A DNA stretch of 64,000 nt from Providencia huaxiensis (GCF_002843235.3 NZ_CP031123.2:124001-188000), one strand, 5' to 3'. Counted from the stretch's first letter, positions 51,505 to 61,082 are shown. Numbers and translations are program-made. The notes: generated from the sequence alone by a model not told the origin.

Positions 51505-51648
51505 CTAGTTATCGCAGGATAACGTAGCTTGAACCAGCGTGCTTCCACTGCTGATACTGAAAGAGCATAGTCTTTCTTGCATCAATAACGAAAAACACAA
51601 TACCGTAAGGCACACGGTAACTAGCCCCAGAAGGGCAATTTTGGCCAT
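51505..51648 (-). CDS. hok: Hok-family type I toxin, copy 1
   Basis: The 47-residue peptide begins MAKIALLGLVTVCLTVLCFS with GAGG upstream of the ATG. It has the Hok/Gef pattern: one membrane helix at about 4-22, the block CLTVLCFSLL, then RLCSF with the conserved Cys28, then a short polar tail with a G-x-x-x-V pattern (residues 35-39). Hok peptides insert in the inner membrane and collapse the potential. The C-terminus ends ATLSCDN instead of the usual AYE-type ending. The mRNA leader contains the hok hallmark GAAAGCCCCGAATTAG and CCGAGGC. The gene lies in the thiI-yajL gap and is repeated 528 bp away. The protein sequence of both copies is the same. Confidence 0.88.
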   Translation of the reverse strand: MAKIALLGLVTVCLTVLCFSLLMQERLCSFSISSGSTLVQATLSCDN

Positions 51649-51726
51649 TCCTCTTGACTCCTTTTTTAAAAGGAGACAGAATCCAATTGTTGAGAGTTGG
51701 AGACTGCCTCGGATTAAGATTAACAT
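51505..51726 (-). CDS. mok-like leader frame, in frame with hok copy 1
   Basis: An ATG at 51726 opens a 73-codon frame. Its first 26 codons (MLILIRGSLQLSTIG and following) run straight into the hok gene without a stop. This matches the layout of chromosomal MokC in E. coli, where the leader frame extends Hok in frame. Translation of mok normally opens the hok start, and Sok RNA blocks it. Its start lies inside the predicted Sok RNA pairing zone. Whether a fused product is made is unknown. Confidence 0.6.
   Translation of the reverse strand: MLILIRGSLQLSTIGFCLLLKKESRGMAKIALLGLVTVCLTVLCFSLLMQERLCSFSISSGSTLVQATLSCDN
51654..51682 (+). promoter_or_regulatory. Predicted sok promoter, copy 1
   Basis: TTGACT at 51654-51659 and CAGAAT at 51677-51682 are separated by 17 bp. 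It starts just before hok and points away from it, as required for an antisense RNA to the hok leader. Confidence 0.7.
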
Positions 51727-51750
51727 CTAATTCGGGGCTTTCGTCTTTTT
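51689..51750 (+). ncRNA. sok: Predicted Sok antisense RNA, copy 1
   Basis: Starting about seven bases after the -10 box, the RNA would have a free 5' tail of about 17 bases. A terminator stem follows at 51706-51716 / 51728-51738 (GCCTCGGATTA and TAATTCGGGGC, 11 pairs with two G-U), then TTTCGTCTTTTT. The length of about 60 nt is close to that of plasmid R1 Sok (about 64 nt). It is complementary to the mok start region of hok mRNA. Ends are predicted from sequence only. Confidence 0.7.
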
Positions 51751-52032
51751 GGCTCTCACAAGGCTTGAACCAAAATGATCCAAGCACCCACCGCAATAGT
51801 AGCAAAAATTCACTCTAAACAAATCTTTTTGTCGTTCATTTTGTGAATAAAAATATTTAAATTCAGATGGTTATGATTATTTTGATATCATTGATATTAA
51901 TATGATTGCTGGTGCAATCGAAATAGAAATGGCAAAGTGAGCTGAATAAAAATAAGTAGAGAATAAAAACAGGGTGCTTGTATCACCAACTCATCATCAG
52001 AGAGAAATGTGGGGGAAAACTCCCCCACAAGA

Positions 52033-52176
52033 CTAGTTATCGCAGGATAACGTAGCTTGAACCAGCGTGCTTCCACTGCTGATACTGAAAGAGCATAGTC
52101 TTTCTTGCATCAATAACGAAAAACACAATACCGTAAGGCACACGGTAACTAGCCCCAGAAGGGCAATTTTGGCCAT
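52033..52176 (-). CDS. hok: Hok-family type I toxin, copy 2
   Basis: The 144-bp coding sequence is the same base for base as copy 1 and encodes the same 47-residue membrane peptide with Cys28. The leader differs. The frame that would be mok opens at the ATG ending at 52254 but meets TGA at 52210-52212 after 14 codons, because of one C-to-A change on the plus strand at 52212. If hok translation needs coupling to mok, this copy may be expressed differently. The toxin itself looks intact. Confidence 0.85.
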   Translation of the reverse strand: MAKIALLGLVTVCLTVLCFSLLMQERLCSFSISSGSTLVQATLSCDN

Positions 52177-52181
52177 TCCTC

Positions 52182-52210
52182 TTGACTCCTTTTCTAAAAG
52201 GAGACAGAAT
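52182..52210 (+). promoter_or_regulatory. Predicted sok promoter, copy 2
   Basis: TTGACT at 52182 and CAGAAT at 52205 are separated by 17 bp, as in copy 1. One spacer base differs. Confidence 0.7.
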
Positions 52211-52216
52211 CAAATT

Positions 52217-52278
52217 GTTGAGTGTTTGAGACTGCCTCGGATTAAGATTAACATCTAATTCGGGGCTTTCGTCTTTTT
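52217..52278 (+). ncRNA. sok: Predicted Sok antisense RNA, copy 2
   Basis: The terminator stem at 52234-52244 / 52256-52266 is the same as in copy 1. Two bases in the predicted free 5' tail differ (positions matching 51695 and 51699). Each Sok therefore pairs fully only with its own hok leader. Confidence 0.65.
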
Positions 52279-52429
52279 GGCTCTCACAATGCTTGAACCA
52301 AAATGATCCAAGCACCCACTGCAATAGTAGCAAAAAAGTACTCTAAACACAGATTTTTTTGCTACTTAATTTTTATTATTCAATTGGTTAACTTGTTTTC
52401 TAATTCATTTCTTATAATGAGTTTTATGT

Positions 52430-53023
52430 CTAATCTTCTAAATAATCATTAATACCATTAGGTAAAACGAGTTGAGAGGCAACTTGGGCTGCAGTCTTCC
52501 GGCCTACCAATAATTCAATTAACTTTAATGCAAAGTCAAAAGAAGTGGCTGGCCCTTGGCTAGTTAATAGATTGACACGTTCATCAAAGTAAACTCGGCG
52601 ATCGACCCATTTATGGGCTGGGATTTTATCTTTCATTGATGGAAAACAGGTCATATTACCTAGCGGAAACAATTGGTGGTATTCAATTACAAGCGCTGGT
52701 GCAGCACAAATAGCGGCTACAATTTTACCATCTAGATGCATACGGCGAACTTTTTCAACAACCAGTGGGCTATCGCGGAATGTTTCTGCGCCAGTCATAC
52801 CACCGGGTAGCACAATAGCATCAAAAGGCTCATCAGCGACTTGAATCAACGGGGTATCGGCAATAATTTTTAGACCTCGTGAAGCGGTAATGGTTAAAGA
52901 GCCATCTTCAGTCACACTCGCTAAGGTCACATTAATGCCTGCTCTAACTAATAAATCAGCGGTAATGGTAAATTCGATTTCTTCACTACCATGAGCGATG
53001 CAGATTAGAACGGAAGTCGTCAT
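52430..53023 (-). CDS. yajL: Protein/nucleotide deglycase-type chaperone YajL
   Basis: The 197-residue DJ-1/PfpI-family protein (E. coli YajL 196) has the reactive Cys106 in the nucleophile elbow AAICAAPA and the supporting Glu in HGSEEIE (11-17). YajL protects proteins against oxidative and glyoxal damage. The exact chemistry is debated. Its start overlaps the panE end by 38 bp, so the two are co-transcribed and probably coupled. Confidence 0.95.
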   Translation of the reverse strand: MTTSVLICIAHGSEEIEFTITADLLVRAGINVTLASVTEDGSLTITASRGLKIIADTPLIQVADEPFDAIVLPGGMTGAETFRDSPLVVEKVRRMHLDGKIVAAICAAPALVIEYHQLFPLGNMTCFPSMKDKIPAHKWVDRRVYFDERVNLLTSQGPATSFDFALKLIELLVGRKTAAQVASQLVLPNGINDYLED

Positions 53024-53897
53024 ATTGTTGTTCTCTATTTTTGACTAAATGGTATAGGCGATCGTTTTCAGGTGTACTAATCCCATGAGCTCGTGCTTGT
53101 TTAATTAAAAAACCGGTTATGTAGTCAATTTCAGTGCGGCGATTATTGCGGATATCTTGTAACATCGATGAATAGTTATCCGCAGTATTATTGATAATGC
53201 TATAGATATATTCTGTTAGTTCAGTTTTATCTGTATGTAACCCTTCAGCTGCCATAACATGGCATATTTCATCAATGATCCGAGATATTTGGGTGGAATG
53301 TTGAATTAATTCACCATTCTTACAATTATACTCGACGGTGAGGGGGTTAATGACACAGTTGACGATCAATTTACGCCAACAGGTAGTTAGAATTTGATTA
53401 TGCCAAGCCACATCAGGTAGGGCTTCATGCAAAATATCCGCAATAGGGTAATAAGCCTGTGCTTGGGAATTAATCGCGCCAATATGTGTGATACCATTGG
53501 CAACATGAAAGACTTGGTTATTTTCTTGCCACGCCGCATGTGTTGTCACGCCAGCTAAAATAGGATGACGCAACGGAGTAAGTTCCTCAACCGTACCCAT
53601 GCCATTATGCAGTAATAAAATGGGGGTATTTTCTGGGATAGTTTTAATCAGAGGCAATAAAGCATCAGAAACTTGCCATGCTTTTAAACAGACAATGATT
53701 AACTCGCTACTTTGCAAGTGATTAATATTATTACAAGGAACGAGTTCTCGAAAAGTACGTCCATCGGGTTCATTAACATCGACGAATAAATCAGACTGTG
53801 CAACACGTAGCCAACCTTGTACGTCATGCCCTTGCATTGCAAGCGAAGCAAGCCACAGTTTACCTATCGCACCACAACCAATCAGAGTTATTTTCAT
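52986..53897 (-). CDS. panE: 2-dehydropantoate 2-reductase
   Basis: The 303-residue NADPH-dependent enzyme makes pantoate for coenzyme A. The Rossmann motif is GCGAIGKLW (7-15). The catalytic Lys lies in [18 protein letters not shown] near residues 173-190. The C-terminal helical domain carries [18 protein letters not shown] near 237-254, with the active-site Ser, Asp and Glu. It is the first gene of panE-yajL, divergent from yajQ, which is the E. coli order. Confidence 0.95.
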   Translation of the reverse strand: MKITLIGCGAIGKLWLASLAMQGHDVQGWLRVAQSDLFVDVNEPDGRTFRELVPCNNINHLQSSELIIVCLKAWQVSDALLPLIKTIPENTPILLLHNGMGTVEELTPLRHPILAGVTTHAAWQENNQVFHVANGITHIGAINSQAQAYYPIADILHEALPDVAWHNQILTTCWRKLIVNCVINPLTVEYNCKNGELIQHSTQISRIIDEICHVMAAEGLHTDKTELTEYIYSIINNTADNYSSMLQDIRNNRRTEIDYITGFLIKQARAHGISTPENDRLYHLVKNREQQYDDFRSNLHRSW

Positions 53898-54084
53898 TGT
53901 TTCCCCTTTGAAAATGGGAGTTTAACGTCTTATAAGGTAAGGCGGAAGTGATCTCTTGCCAGTATAACCTTTTACTATACTAAGTTGTAGTTAACGAAAC
54001 ATCATAGGCCCTGATAACTTGAAGTGATGTGAGTAAAAACGTTATCATGCGCACAATCTAAAAATTATCAGTGAGGTTCTGGCT

Positions 54085-54576
54085 ATGCCATCATTTGACA
54101 TTGTATCTGAAGTGGAAATGAATGAAGTACGTAATGCGGTGGAAAATGCACAGCGTGAGTTAACTAGCCGTTGGGATTTTAAAAATGTCGAAGCCAGTTT
54201 TGAGCTAAATGACAAAAATGAATCAGTTAAAATTACTAGCGAATCTGATTTCCAAGTGCTTCAATTAGTTGATATTTTAAGAGAAAAAATGGCAAAGCGC
54301 GGTATTGATGGTGCGGTATTGAATGTGCCTGAAGATATCGTTCATAGTGGAAAAACCTATAGTGTTGAAGTTACGTTCAAGCAAGGTATTGATGCTGCGA
54401 TTGCTAAAAAAATCGTTAAATTAATCAAGGACAGTAAACTGAAAGTTCAAGCACAAGTTCAAGGCGACCAAGTGCGTGTGACTGGTAAAGCCCGCGATGA
54501 CTTACAATCGGTTATGGCGCTGGTGCGCGGTGGGAATTTAGGCCAACCTTTCCAATTTAACAACTTCCGCGATTAG
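54085..54576 (+). CDS. yajQ: Nucleotide-binding protein YajQ
   Basis: The 163-residue protein has the two-domain UPF0234 fold. It starts [19 protein letters not shown] and ends [10 protein letters not shown], both family hallmarks. The middle has [14 protein letters not shown]. coli YajQ binds nucleotides and RNA, and homologues in other bacteria bind cyclic-di-GMP. The role here is not known. GAGG lies upstream of the ATG. Confidence 0.95.
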   Translation: MPSFDIVSEVEMNEVRNAVENAQRELTSRWDFKNVEASFELNDKNESVKITSESDFQVLQLVDILREKMAKRGIDGAVLNVPEDIVHSGKTYSVEVTFKQGIDAAIAKKIVKLIKDSKLKVQAQVQGDQVRVTGKARDDLQSVMALVRGGNLGQPFQFNNFRD

Positions 54577-54588
54577 TTGTTTATCAAG

Positions 54589-54616
54589 TAAGCCCGCAAT
54601 GGCGGGCTAATTTTTA
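54589..54616. terminator. Terminator of yajQ
   Basis: AGCCCGC and GCGGGCT form a perfect stem with an AATG loop, followed by AATTTTT. It overlaps the end of the convergent yajR gene. Confidence 0.85.
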
Positions 54617-55975
54617 CTGATTTATTAATGCTTCGAGTTGATCTCGATTGATGATTTTTCTATCAACTTTAACATAAGCGCTAAATTCCTCATCAACGAC
54701 AAGCGCTTCCATCACCCCTTCTTGAGCTTGTAATTTTTTCTCAAGAGCTCTTGTATCTCCAATATGGTTGGATAATTCAATACGAATACTGCTGACATAA
54801 GGAGGCTGTTGCATAGTCAAGCTAACGACAAACCAGATAATGGTTAAAATTAAACCGCCAATAAAAACGGTACCAGCCCCTTCAAAACTGTACAACCACC
54901 CACCGACAATACCACCAATGGCAACACCTAAAAACTGGCTGGTGGAGTAAACTCCCATGGCCGTTCCTTTATAGCCCGCAGGTGCCTCTTTACTGATTAG
55001 TGACGGTAAAATGGCTTCCATAATATTGAAAGCAATAAAAAAGAGTTGAATACCGAGGAAAATCACCCATAAGTGACTACCAGAAAGCCATAAGGTAATT
55101 TCAGCTAATGCTAAAACGATAATGCAAAATAAGAAAACCTGTTTCATTTTGCGGTGTTTTTCCGCATAAATAATAAAGGGAAGTACTGTTACAAAGGCGA
55201 TTAACATCGTAACCAAATAAGCTTTCCAATGGTCTTTCGCTAAGAATCCCGAATCAGTCATGATAAGAGGTAGGGCAACAAAACTGGACATCAGTAGGGT
55301 ATGTAAGCTGAGGATCCCTATATTTAACTTGAGTAACTGTGGGTGCATTAAAACGGCTTTTAAATTACTTTGCACAAATGCAGACTCACGATTTAAGACA
55401 TGAGTATTAGTATTAGGAACAACAAAAACAGTCACTGCAATAGCACCTACTGCAAGCAGTGCTATTCCCCAAAATAGACCACTTAAACCAATCAAGTTGG
55501 TGAGAATTGGACCCAGTACTAGCGCTATAGCAAAAGTTAAACCGAAACTAATACCTAGAAATGCCATGGCTTTAGTCCGATTTTGCTCTCGAGTTAGATC
55601 AGAAAGTAGTGCCATGACGGCAGCTGAAATGGCGCCGGCACCTTGTAAAGCACGCCCAATAATAATTCCCCAAATTGAATCGCTTAATGCCGCGACGATA
55701 CTTCCGATAATGAAAATGAATAACCCAATAATAATTAAAGGCTTTCTACCAATTTTGTCTGACATCAAACCAAAAGGAATTTGGAAAATAGCTTGGCTAA
55801 GACCATAGATACCAATAGCGACACCCACTAAGAACTCGCTAGCTCCTTGTAAATGCATTCCATAGCTGGTCAAAATAGGTAATACCATAAACATTCCAAG
55901 CATTCGCAAGGAGAAAACAGAACCTAATCCCCAAGTGGATTTAAGCTCTGCGGATGTCATTTTGTTATCATTCAT
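54614..55975 (-). CDS. yajR: MFS transporter YajR
   Basis: The 453-residue inner-membrane transporter has 12 predicted helices and a C-terminal soluble YAM domain of about 65 residues (from about 390, with VSSIRIELSNHIGDT). The MFS motif A is FGLMSDKIGRKPL near residues 68-80. YajR is a proton-driven efflux-type carrier of unknown substrate. Length and fold match E. coli YajR (454). Gene order yajQ-yajR-cyoE is conserved. A truncated ERIC lies just upstream of the start. Confidence 0.93.
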   Translation of the reverse strand: MNDNKMTSAELKSTWGLGSVFSLRMLGMFMVLPILTSYGMHLQGASEFLVGVAIGIYGLSQAIFQIPFGLMSDKIGRKPLIIIGLFIFIIGSIVAALSDSIWGIIIGRALQGAGAISAAVMALLSDLTREQNRTKAMAFLGISFGLTFAIALVLGPILTNLIGLSGLFWGIALLAVGAIAVTVFVVPNTNTHVLNRESAFVQSNLKAVLMHPQLLKLNIGILSLHTLLMSSFVALPLIMTDSGFLAKDHWKAYLVTMLIAFVTVLPFIIYAEKHRKMKQVFLFCIIVLALAEITLWLSGSHLWVIFLGIQLFFIAFNIMEAILPSLISKEAPAGYKGTAMGVYSTSQFLGVAIGGIVGGWLYSFEGAGTVFIGGLILTIIWFVVSLTMQQPPYVSSIRIELSNHIGDTRALEKKLQAQEGVMEALVVDEEFSAYVKVDRKIINRDQLEALINQ

Positions 55976-55984
55976 TTTTATTCT

Positions 55985-56036
55985 TCATATTTCGTGCTGT
56001 CGCGGTGTTAGCTCTCTCGGCTACTTAGGTCGCATA
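55985..56036. repeat. Half ERIC element
   Basis: CATATTTCGTGCTGTCGCGGTG and the following GTTAGCTCTCTCGGCTACTTAGGTCGCATAC match the left arm of the ERICs here. The palindrome partner is missing after the centre. Confidence 0.65.
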
Positions 56037-56222
56037 CGGGTAGCACAACAAATTTGAGTTACGTTGTGGTGACATGTTTGTACTATCAATCTATTAGCAT
56101 TTTTAATAGTGCATTCAATATCTAGCTTATAAATAGCAAGGGGCTATTTAACCATAAAATAGATTCATAAGGATAGGCAGAATAAGTAAAAGTGAGTTGT
56201 AAAAGCAGTTAGAGACAAATAA

Positions 56223-56247
56223 AAACGGCGGGGAAGGCCCGCCGTTT
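56223..56247 (-). terminator. Terminator of cyoABCDE
   Basis: AAACGGCGGG and CCCGCCGTTT pair perfectly with a 5-base loop, and the minus strand runs on with TTTTTATTTG. It lies about 30 bp past the cyoE stop. Confidence 0.92.
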
Positions 56248-56277
56248 AGACATTGTCATCATCAGTGTACAGATAAG

Positions 56278-57165
56278 TTATCTGACGAGAGCTATAACAG
56301 TATCGCTTGAAACGATAGGATCAACTGACATCATTACACTCAATGAAGTAATTGCTACGATTGAGAAAATGAACAGTTTTCTAGCCCAGACTCGGTCGTC
56401 ATTTTCGGTTTTGAAACCCGAAATTGCCATACCTAGCCACCATAAGCTGACTGCTGCACCTACGATGAGGTACTTATAGCCCGCGTATCCACTGATAGCT
56501 AACATCAATGTTGCAACCATAAACGCTAGGATATACAGGAAGATATGTGTCTTCGCGACTGAAATTCCTTTAATAACCGGTAACACTGGAATGTTTGCGG
56601 CTTTATAATCCTTAAAACGGAAGATAGCAATGGCATAAGAATGAGGCATCTGCCACAAACTGAATATCAACAATAGGATAAGTGCACCCATATCGAATTC
56701 ATTTGTAACAGCGCAGTAACCGATAACCGGTGGTGCTGCGCCTGAAAGGCTGCCAATCAGCGTGCCATAAACGGATTTACGTTTCATATATAGGCTATAA
56801 ATACCTACATAAACAATGAAACCGATAACTGCAAGCAGCATTGCCAGCGCATTGGCTGCTACAAGTAGCAGCACCATACCAGCAATACCTAATGCAGCAG
56901 CGTAAATCAGGCTAACTTTCGGATCAATCAGCCCTTTAACTAAAGGGCGATTCTTCGTTCTTTCCATGATACGGTCGATATCACGGTCGATGTAGTTGTT
57001 AAAAACACAACCAGAAGCCACGACCAGTGATACACCTAGCAAAGTCGCAACGAACAGTGGGTAATCAATTGACCCTTTTGAAGCCAATAAAAAACCACCG
57101 ATCACAGAAATCAAGTTTCCGAATATAATTCCTGGTTTGGTCACTTGCAGGTATTGCTTAAACAT
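56278..57165 (-). CDS. cyoE: Protoheme IX farnesyltransferase
   Basis: The 295-residue UbiA-family membrane enzyme adds a farnesyl group to heme b to make heme O for cytochrome bo3. The first Asp-rich motif is [19 protein letters not shown] near residues 71-89. The second loop holds YCAVTNEFD near 151-159. Nine membrane helices are predicted. It is last in cyoABCDE, 12 bp after cyoD, and uses farnesyl diphosphate from the ispA pathway. Confidence 0.96.
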   Translation of the reverse strand: MFKQYLQVTKPGIIFGNLISVIGGFLLASKGSIDYPLFVATLLGVSLVVASGCVFNNYIDRDIDRIMERTKNRPLVKGLIDPKVSLIYAAALGIAGMVLLLVAANALAMLLAVIGFIVYVGIYSLYMKRKSVYGTLIGSLSGAAPPVIGYCAVTNEFDMGALILLLIFSLWQMPHSYAIAIFRFKDYKAANIPVLPVIKGISVAKTHIFLYILAFMVATLMLAISGYAGYKYLIVGAAVSLWWLGMAISGFKTENDDRVWARKLFIFSIVAITSLSVMMSVDPIVSSDTVIALVR

Positions 57166-57177
57166 ATCGGCAACTCT

Positions 57178-57510
57178 TTAGTCGAGCATCATATTGATGT
57201 TCAGGTTGTACATAATCCACAGTGAGCCTACGACCACAATGCCAACAATAAGCATGGTGAACAGGAAGGCAACTAAATTCCAACGCTCATCTGATGATGT
57301 ATTCATATGTAAGAAACAAACCAAATGAACCAGAATTTGCACAACCGCCATGCCCACAACAGTCCAAAGGATTGCTGAAGTTGACGCTGTACCTTCCATC
57401 ACCATCCAGAAAGGGATCACTGTCAGGATAACTGATAGGATAAAGCCAATCAGGTATGTTTTAACGCTACCGTGGCTTGCTCCAGTGTGAGCATCTTTTG
57501 CATGACTCAT
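57178..57510 (-). CDS. cyoD: Cytochrome bo3 oxidase subunit IV
   Basis: The 110-residue small subunit has three membrane helices and the family blocks [17 protein letters not shown] near residue 14 and [13 protein letters not shown] near 58-70. It helps assemble the copper and heme centre of CyoB. It starts right after the cyoC stop. Confidence 0.95.
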   Translation of the reverse strand: MSHAKDAHTGASHGSVKTYLIGFILSVILTVIPFWMVMEGTASTSAILWTVVGMAVVQILVHLVCFLHMNTSSDERWNLVAFLFTMLIVGIVVVGSLWIMYNLNINMMLD

Positions 57511-58125
57511 TTAAATAGCCCCCAGAAGATAAACAACGGTAAATACACAAATCCACACAACGTCTAAGAAGTGCCAGAACAAACTTAGGCAGTTTAAACG
57601 TGTTTTGTTGACATCAGTCAGGCCACGGCGAGTGACTTGGATCATCATGATAATAATCCAGATCAGGCCCGCAGTTACGTGTAGACCGTGAGTCGCAACG
57701 AGTGCGAAGAAGCCAGATAAGAAACCGCTACGGTCAGGACCAAAGCCTTCTGCAATCAATTCATGGAACTCATAGATTTCCATGATGACGAAGCCAAGGC
57801 CTAACAGGAACGTTGCAAACAGCCATAAGTTAACAGCAGCTATCTTACCTTTGTGCATCGCTATCATTGCGAAGCCGTAGGTGATACTACTCACTAACAG
57901 TAAGAAGGTTTCGCCTAATACGAACTTCAGACTGAAGATATCTTTACCAGCAGGACCGCCGGCAGTTCCATCGGCCAAAACAACATAGGTAGCAAACAAA
58001 CAAGCAAACAGAATCAAGTCGCTCATAATATAGAGCCAGAAACCGAATACTTTTGTTCCACCTGCATCGTGGTGCCCATGCTCAGCATGGGCGATATTTT
58101 GGTTAGTCATTGTATTAGTTGACAT
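57511..58125 (-). CDS. cyoC: Cytochrome bo3 oxidase subunit III
   Basis: The 204-residue subunit (E. coli 204) has five membrane helices, with [19 protein letters not shown] at residues 27-45 and [13 protein letters not shown] near 144-156. It belongs to the heme-copper oxidase subunit III family. Its start overlaps the cyoB end by 11 bp, so translation is coupled. Confidence 0.96.
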   Translation of the reverse strand: MSTNTMTNQNIAHAEHGHHDAGGTKVFGFWLYIMSDLILFACLFATYVVLADGTAGGPAGKDIFSLKFVLGETFLLLVSSITYGFAMIAMHKGKIAAVNLWLFATFLLGLGFVIMEIYEFHELIAEGFGPDRSGFLSGFFALVATHGLHVTAGLIWIIIMMIQVTRRGLTDVNKTRLNCLSLFWHFLDVVWICVFTVVYLLGAI

Positions 58126-60106
58126 CGTTCACACCTGCCTTACGCAATTCTTCAAAGTGCTTATTCTCGATTTCTTCGATTTCAGCCACAGGTACGTAGT
58201 AATCAACATCTTCGTCGAAGCTTTTTGCAATCCAAGTTACGATCATTCCACCGAAACCAATGATTGCGAGCCACCAGATGTGCCAGATCATTGCGAAACC
58301 TAAAACTAAGCTAAATGCAGCGATAATAACGCCTGCGCCTGTGTTTTTCGGCATATGAATTTCTTCATATGAAGTTGGTTTCTTATGAGCAAGGCCTTTC
58401 TCTTTCAGATCCCACCATGCATCGCGGGTTTGAACGTGTGGTTCAATCGCAAAGTTATAGAAAGGTGGTGGAGAAGATGTCGCCCACTCAAGTGTACGTC
58501 CACCCCATGGGTCACCGGTTAAATCACGGTTTTCATGACGGTCACGGATACTCACAATGATTTGGATAACTTGGCATGCAATACCGATGGCGATTAACGC
58601 AGCACCGCCTGCAGCAACAACTAACATTGTGTGGTAAGTCGGGTCAATATTCTGACTTAAACGACGGGTCATACCCATAAAGCCAAGAATATACAGTGGC
58701 ATAAAGGCTAAGAAGAAACCGATGATCCAGAACCAGAAGGCACGAACACCCCATTTCTCATTTAGCGTGAAGCCATATGCTTTCGGGAACCAGTAAGTCA
58801 TACCCGCGAAGCACCCGAATACAACACCACCAATGATAACGTTATGGAAGTGAGCAATCAGGAATAGACTGTTATGCAGAACGAAGTTTGCACCTGGAAC
58901 AGCAAGCAGAACACCAGTCATACCACCAACAGAGAAGGTGATGATGAAACCGATAGTCCACAGCATAGGTGATTTAAACTCGATACGGCCTTGGTACATG
59001 GTAAACAACCAGTTGAAGATCTTAACCCCTGTAGGGATTGCGATAATCATTGTGGCGATACCAAAGAAGGCGTTAACGTTCGCGCCTGAACCCATCGTAA
59101 AGAAGTGGTGCAACCAAACGATGAAGGACATAACGGTAATAACGATTGTCGCCCAAACTAATGAGGTATAACCGAATAAACGTTTTTTCGAGAAGGTTGC
59201 TGCAACTTCAGAGAACACACCGAATACTGGGAGAACAAGGATATACACCTCAGGGTGACCCCAAGCCCAAATCAGGTTGATGTACATCATCATGTTGCCG
59301 CCCATATCATTAGTAAAGAAATGGGTGCCTAAATAACGGTCTAACGTCAGAAGTGTTAATGTGACGGTTAAGATAGGGAAAGCAGCAACAATCAATACGT
59401 TAGTACATAACGCAGCCCAGCTGAATACAGGCATTTTCATCATCGACATACCCGGTGTACGCATACGGATAATAGTCGCGATGAAGTTAACCCCTGTTAA
59501 TAGAGTACCGATACCGGATATCTGCAGACTCCAGAGCCAGTAATCGACCCCGACCCCAGGGTTGTACTCCAAGCCGGATAATGGCGGATAAGCCAACCAA
59601 CCAGTCTGTGCGAATTCACCTACCCCTAGAGAGATGTTGATTAACACAACACCCACAACAAAGAACCAGAAGCTCAATGAGTTAAGGAATGGGAACGCAA
59701 CATCACGTGCACCAATTTGCAGAGGTACAACGAGGTTCATCAGGCCAACAACGAATGGAGTTGCCATGAAGAAAATCATGATAACGCCGTGCGCAGTAAA
59801 GATTTGGTCATAGTGATGAGGATTTAAGAAACCCTCTTGGCCAGCAGATGCAAGAACTTGCTGCCCACGCATCATGATAGCATCAGCGAAGCCACGGAAT
59901 AACATGACCATCGCTACAATGATGTACATGACACCAATTTTTTTATGGTCAACAGAGGTTAACCATTCTTTCCACAACCACTTCCATTTACCAAAGTAAG
60001 AAATCACACCAACTAAGCCAAGTCCACCTAGGACAATAGCAATCAGGGTGACTACGATAATCGGCTCATGGAGCGGAATTGCATCTAGTGTTAATTTTCC
60101 GAACAT
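58115..60106 (-). CDS. cyoB: Cytochrome bo3 ubiquinol oxidase subunit I
   Basis: The ATG at 60106, with GAGGAATAAG upstream, gives [15 protein letters not shown] and 663 residues, the exact E. coli length. A start at 60133 overlaps cyoA. The catalytic subunit reduces oxygen to water and pumps protons. Heme and copper ligands are His106 (FTAHGV), His284 in WAWGHPEVY with the cross-linked Tyr288, His333/His334 (WLHHFF), and His419/His421 (IAHFHN). The D and K proton paths look intact. Confidence 0.97.
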   Translation of the reverse strand: MFGKLTLDAIPLHEPIIVVTLIAIVLGGLGLVGVISYFGKWKWLWKEWLTSVDHKKIGVMYIIVAMVMLFRGFADAIMMRGQQVLASAGQEGFLNPHHYDQIFTAHGVIMIFFMATPFVVGLMNLVVPLQIGARDVAFPFLNSLSFWFFVVGVVLINISLGVGEFAQTGWLAYPPLSGLEYNPGVGVDYWLWSLQISGIGTLLTGVNFIATIIRMRTPGMSMMKMPVFSWAALCTNVLIVAAFPILTVTLTLLTLDRYLGTHFFTNDMGGNMMMYINLIWAWGHPEVYILVLPVFGVFSEVAATFSKKRLFGYTSLVWATIVITVMSFIVWLHHFFTMGSGANVNAFFGIATMIIAIPTGVKIFNWLFTMYQGRIEFKSPMLWTIGFIITFSVGGMTGVLLAVPGANFVLHNSLFLIAHFHNVIIGGVVFGCFAGMTYWFPKAYGFTLNEKWGVRAFWFWIIGFFLAFMPLYILGFMGMTRRLSQNIDPTYHTMLVVAAGGAALIAIGIACQVIQIIVSIRDRHENRDLTGDPWGGRTLEWATSSPPPFYNFAIEPHVQTRDAWWDLKEKGLAHKKPTSYEEIHMPKNTGAGVIIAAFSLVLGFAMIWHIWWLAIIGFGGMIVTWIAKSFDEDVDYYVPVAEIEEIENKHFEELRKAGVNDVN

Positions 60107-60110
60107 GCCC

Positions 60111-61082
60111 TTATTCCTCAGCGCCAGCTGCATGAGCGCTATGGCTCATTTGCATTGAATTACCTGTAGCATCGTTATGGTCAGTCATTGAATGACTTTG
60201 ATTTTCTACAGGAGCGTGACCTTTATGGTGCTCATGACCAAACTTCAGAACGATATCTTCATAAAGTTTAGGCTTCACGCTAGAGAAGTAGGTAACAGGA
60301 ACGTTCATGCTTGGCTTAGCGACTTCGTCAAATGCCTGCATGGTGTCCATTGTTTTAGGAGAAGCTTTTACCTTTTGTACCCACTCATCAAAACCTTGAC
60401 GGTCAGGAGTTGCAATAGCATTGAACTTCATATCAGAGAAGCCGTGGCCACTGTAGCTTGCAGAGAAGCCCTTATAAGTGCCTGGTTCGTTAGCGATTAA
60501 GTGAAGTTTTGTTTGCATACCCGCCATCGCGTAGATTTGGCCACCTAAAGATGGAATGAAGAATGAATTCATCACCGAGTCTGACGTGATTTTGAAGTTA
60601 ACTGGCACACCGGTAGGGAATGCGATTTCATTAACTGTTGCAATGCCTTGCTCTGGATAAATAAATATCCATTTCCAGTCAGCAGAAATAACTTCAATCG
60701 TGACGGGTTCCTGATCACTCACTAATGGCTGATACGGGTCCAGCTCATGTGTCGTCTTCCAAGTGATAGCACCCAGAATAATGATAATGATGATAGGAAC
60801 AGTCCAGCAGACTAACTCAATTTTATTTGAGTGAGCCCAATTAGGACGGTAGGTTGCTGACGTGTTGGATTCACGGTATTTTCTTGCGAAGATAATCGTC
60901 ATGAAAATAACAGGAATAACAACAAGTAGCATTAAGCCAATTGCAATAAGAATTAGCTCTTTTTGTTTAACGCCAACGGCGCCTTTTGGATCCATCAACA
61001 CCATATCGCAACCACCTAATAGTAAGGTAGCTACAACGAGTGAGATTGCTCCGATGCTTTTTTTGTAGTTCATAAGTCTCAT
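60111..61082 (-). CDS. cyoA: Cytochrome bo3 ubiquinol oxidase subunit II
   Basis: The start is the ATG at 61082, giving [11 protein letters not shown] as in E. coli (MRLRKYNKS). An ATG three codons on and a distal one at 61133 are alternatives. The 323-residue lipoprotein has the lipobox LLGGC with Cys25, two membrane helices (about 42-65 and 88-110) and a periplasmic cupredoxin domain. That domain lacks the copper ligands, as expected for a quinol oxidase. The tail beyond about residue 285 is His-rich (HEHHKGH and more) and slightly longer than in E. coli. It heads cyoABCDE. Confidence 0.95.
   Translation of the reverse strand: MRLMNYKKSIGAISLVVATLLLGGCDMVLMDPKGAVGVKQKELILIAIGLMLLVVIPVIFMTIIFARKYRESNTSATYRPNWAHSNKIELVCWTVPIIIIIILGAITWKTTHELDPYQPLVSDQEPVTIEVISADWKWIFIYPEQGIATVNEIAFPTGVPVNFKITSDSVMNSFFIPSLGGQIYAMAGMQTKLHLIANEPGTYKGFSASYSGHGFSDMKFNAIATPDRQGFDEWVQKVKASPKTMDTMQAFDEVAKPSMNVPVTYFSSVKPKLYEDIVLKFGHEHHKGHAPVENQSHSMTDHNDATGNSMQMSHSAHAAGAEE

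Larger units (their letters stand above)
51437..51830. repeat. hok/sok duplication, copy 1
   Basis: This segment and 51965-52358 are direct copies offset by exactly 528 bp. About eight base changes over the first 360 bp separate them. Each contains a hok gene (minus strand), a sok promoter and terminator (plus strand), and a G/C hairpin (51481-51500 here). Each also contains the 9-base complementary ends GGGTGCTTG (51444) and CAAGCACCC (51781). Confidence 0.92.
51965..52358. repeat. hok/sok duplication, copy 2
   Basis: This is the direct copy of 51437-51830, with the G/C hairpin at 52009-52028 and the complementary ends GGGTGCTTG (51972) and CAAGCACCC (52309). A spacer of about 130 bp of unrelated AT-rich DNA lies between the copies. 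At its right edge AGTAGCAAAAAA and TTTTTTGCTACT (52326-52337 and 52355-52366) form a perfect 12-bp inverted repeat that copy 1 lacks. It may end yajL transcription. Confidence 0.92.

Noticed and set aside
51509..51805. 98-codon frame on the minus strand, also at 52037-52333, looking like a pair of paralogous proteins
   Set aside because: It overlaps hok in another frame, starts with TTG and translates the hok mRNA leader. The hok frame matches a known family and explains conservation better, although an out-of-frame mok as in plasmid R1 cannot be ruled out.
52986..53023. Possible frameshift at the panE-yajL overlap
   Set aside because: Both proteins have complete family-type ends, so the 38-bp overlap is genuine gene packing and not an error.
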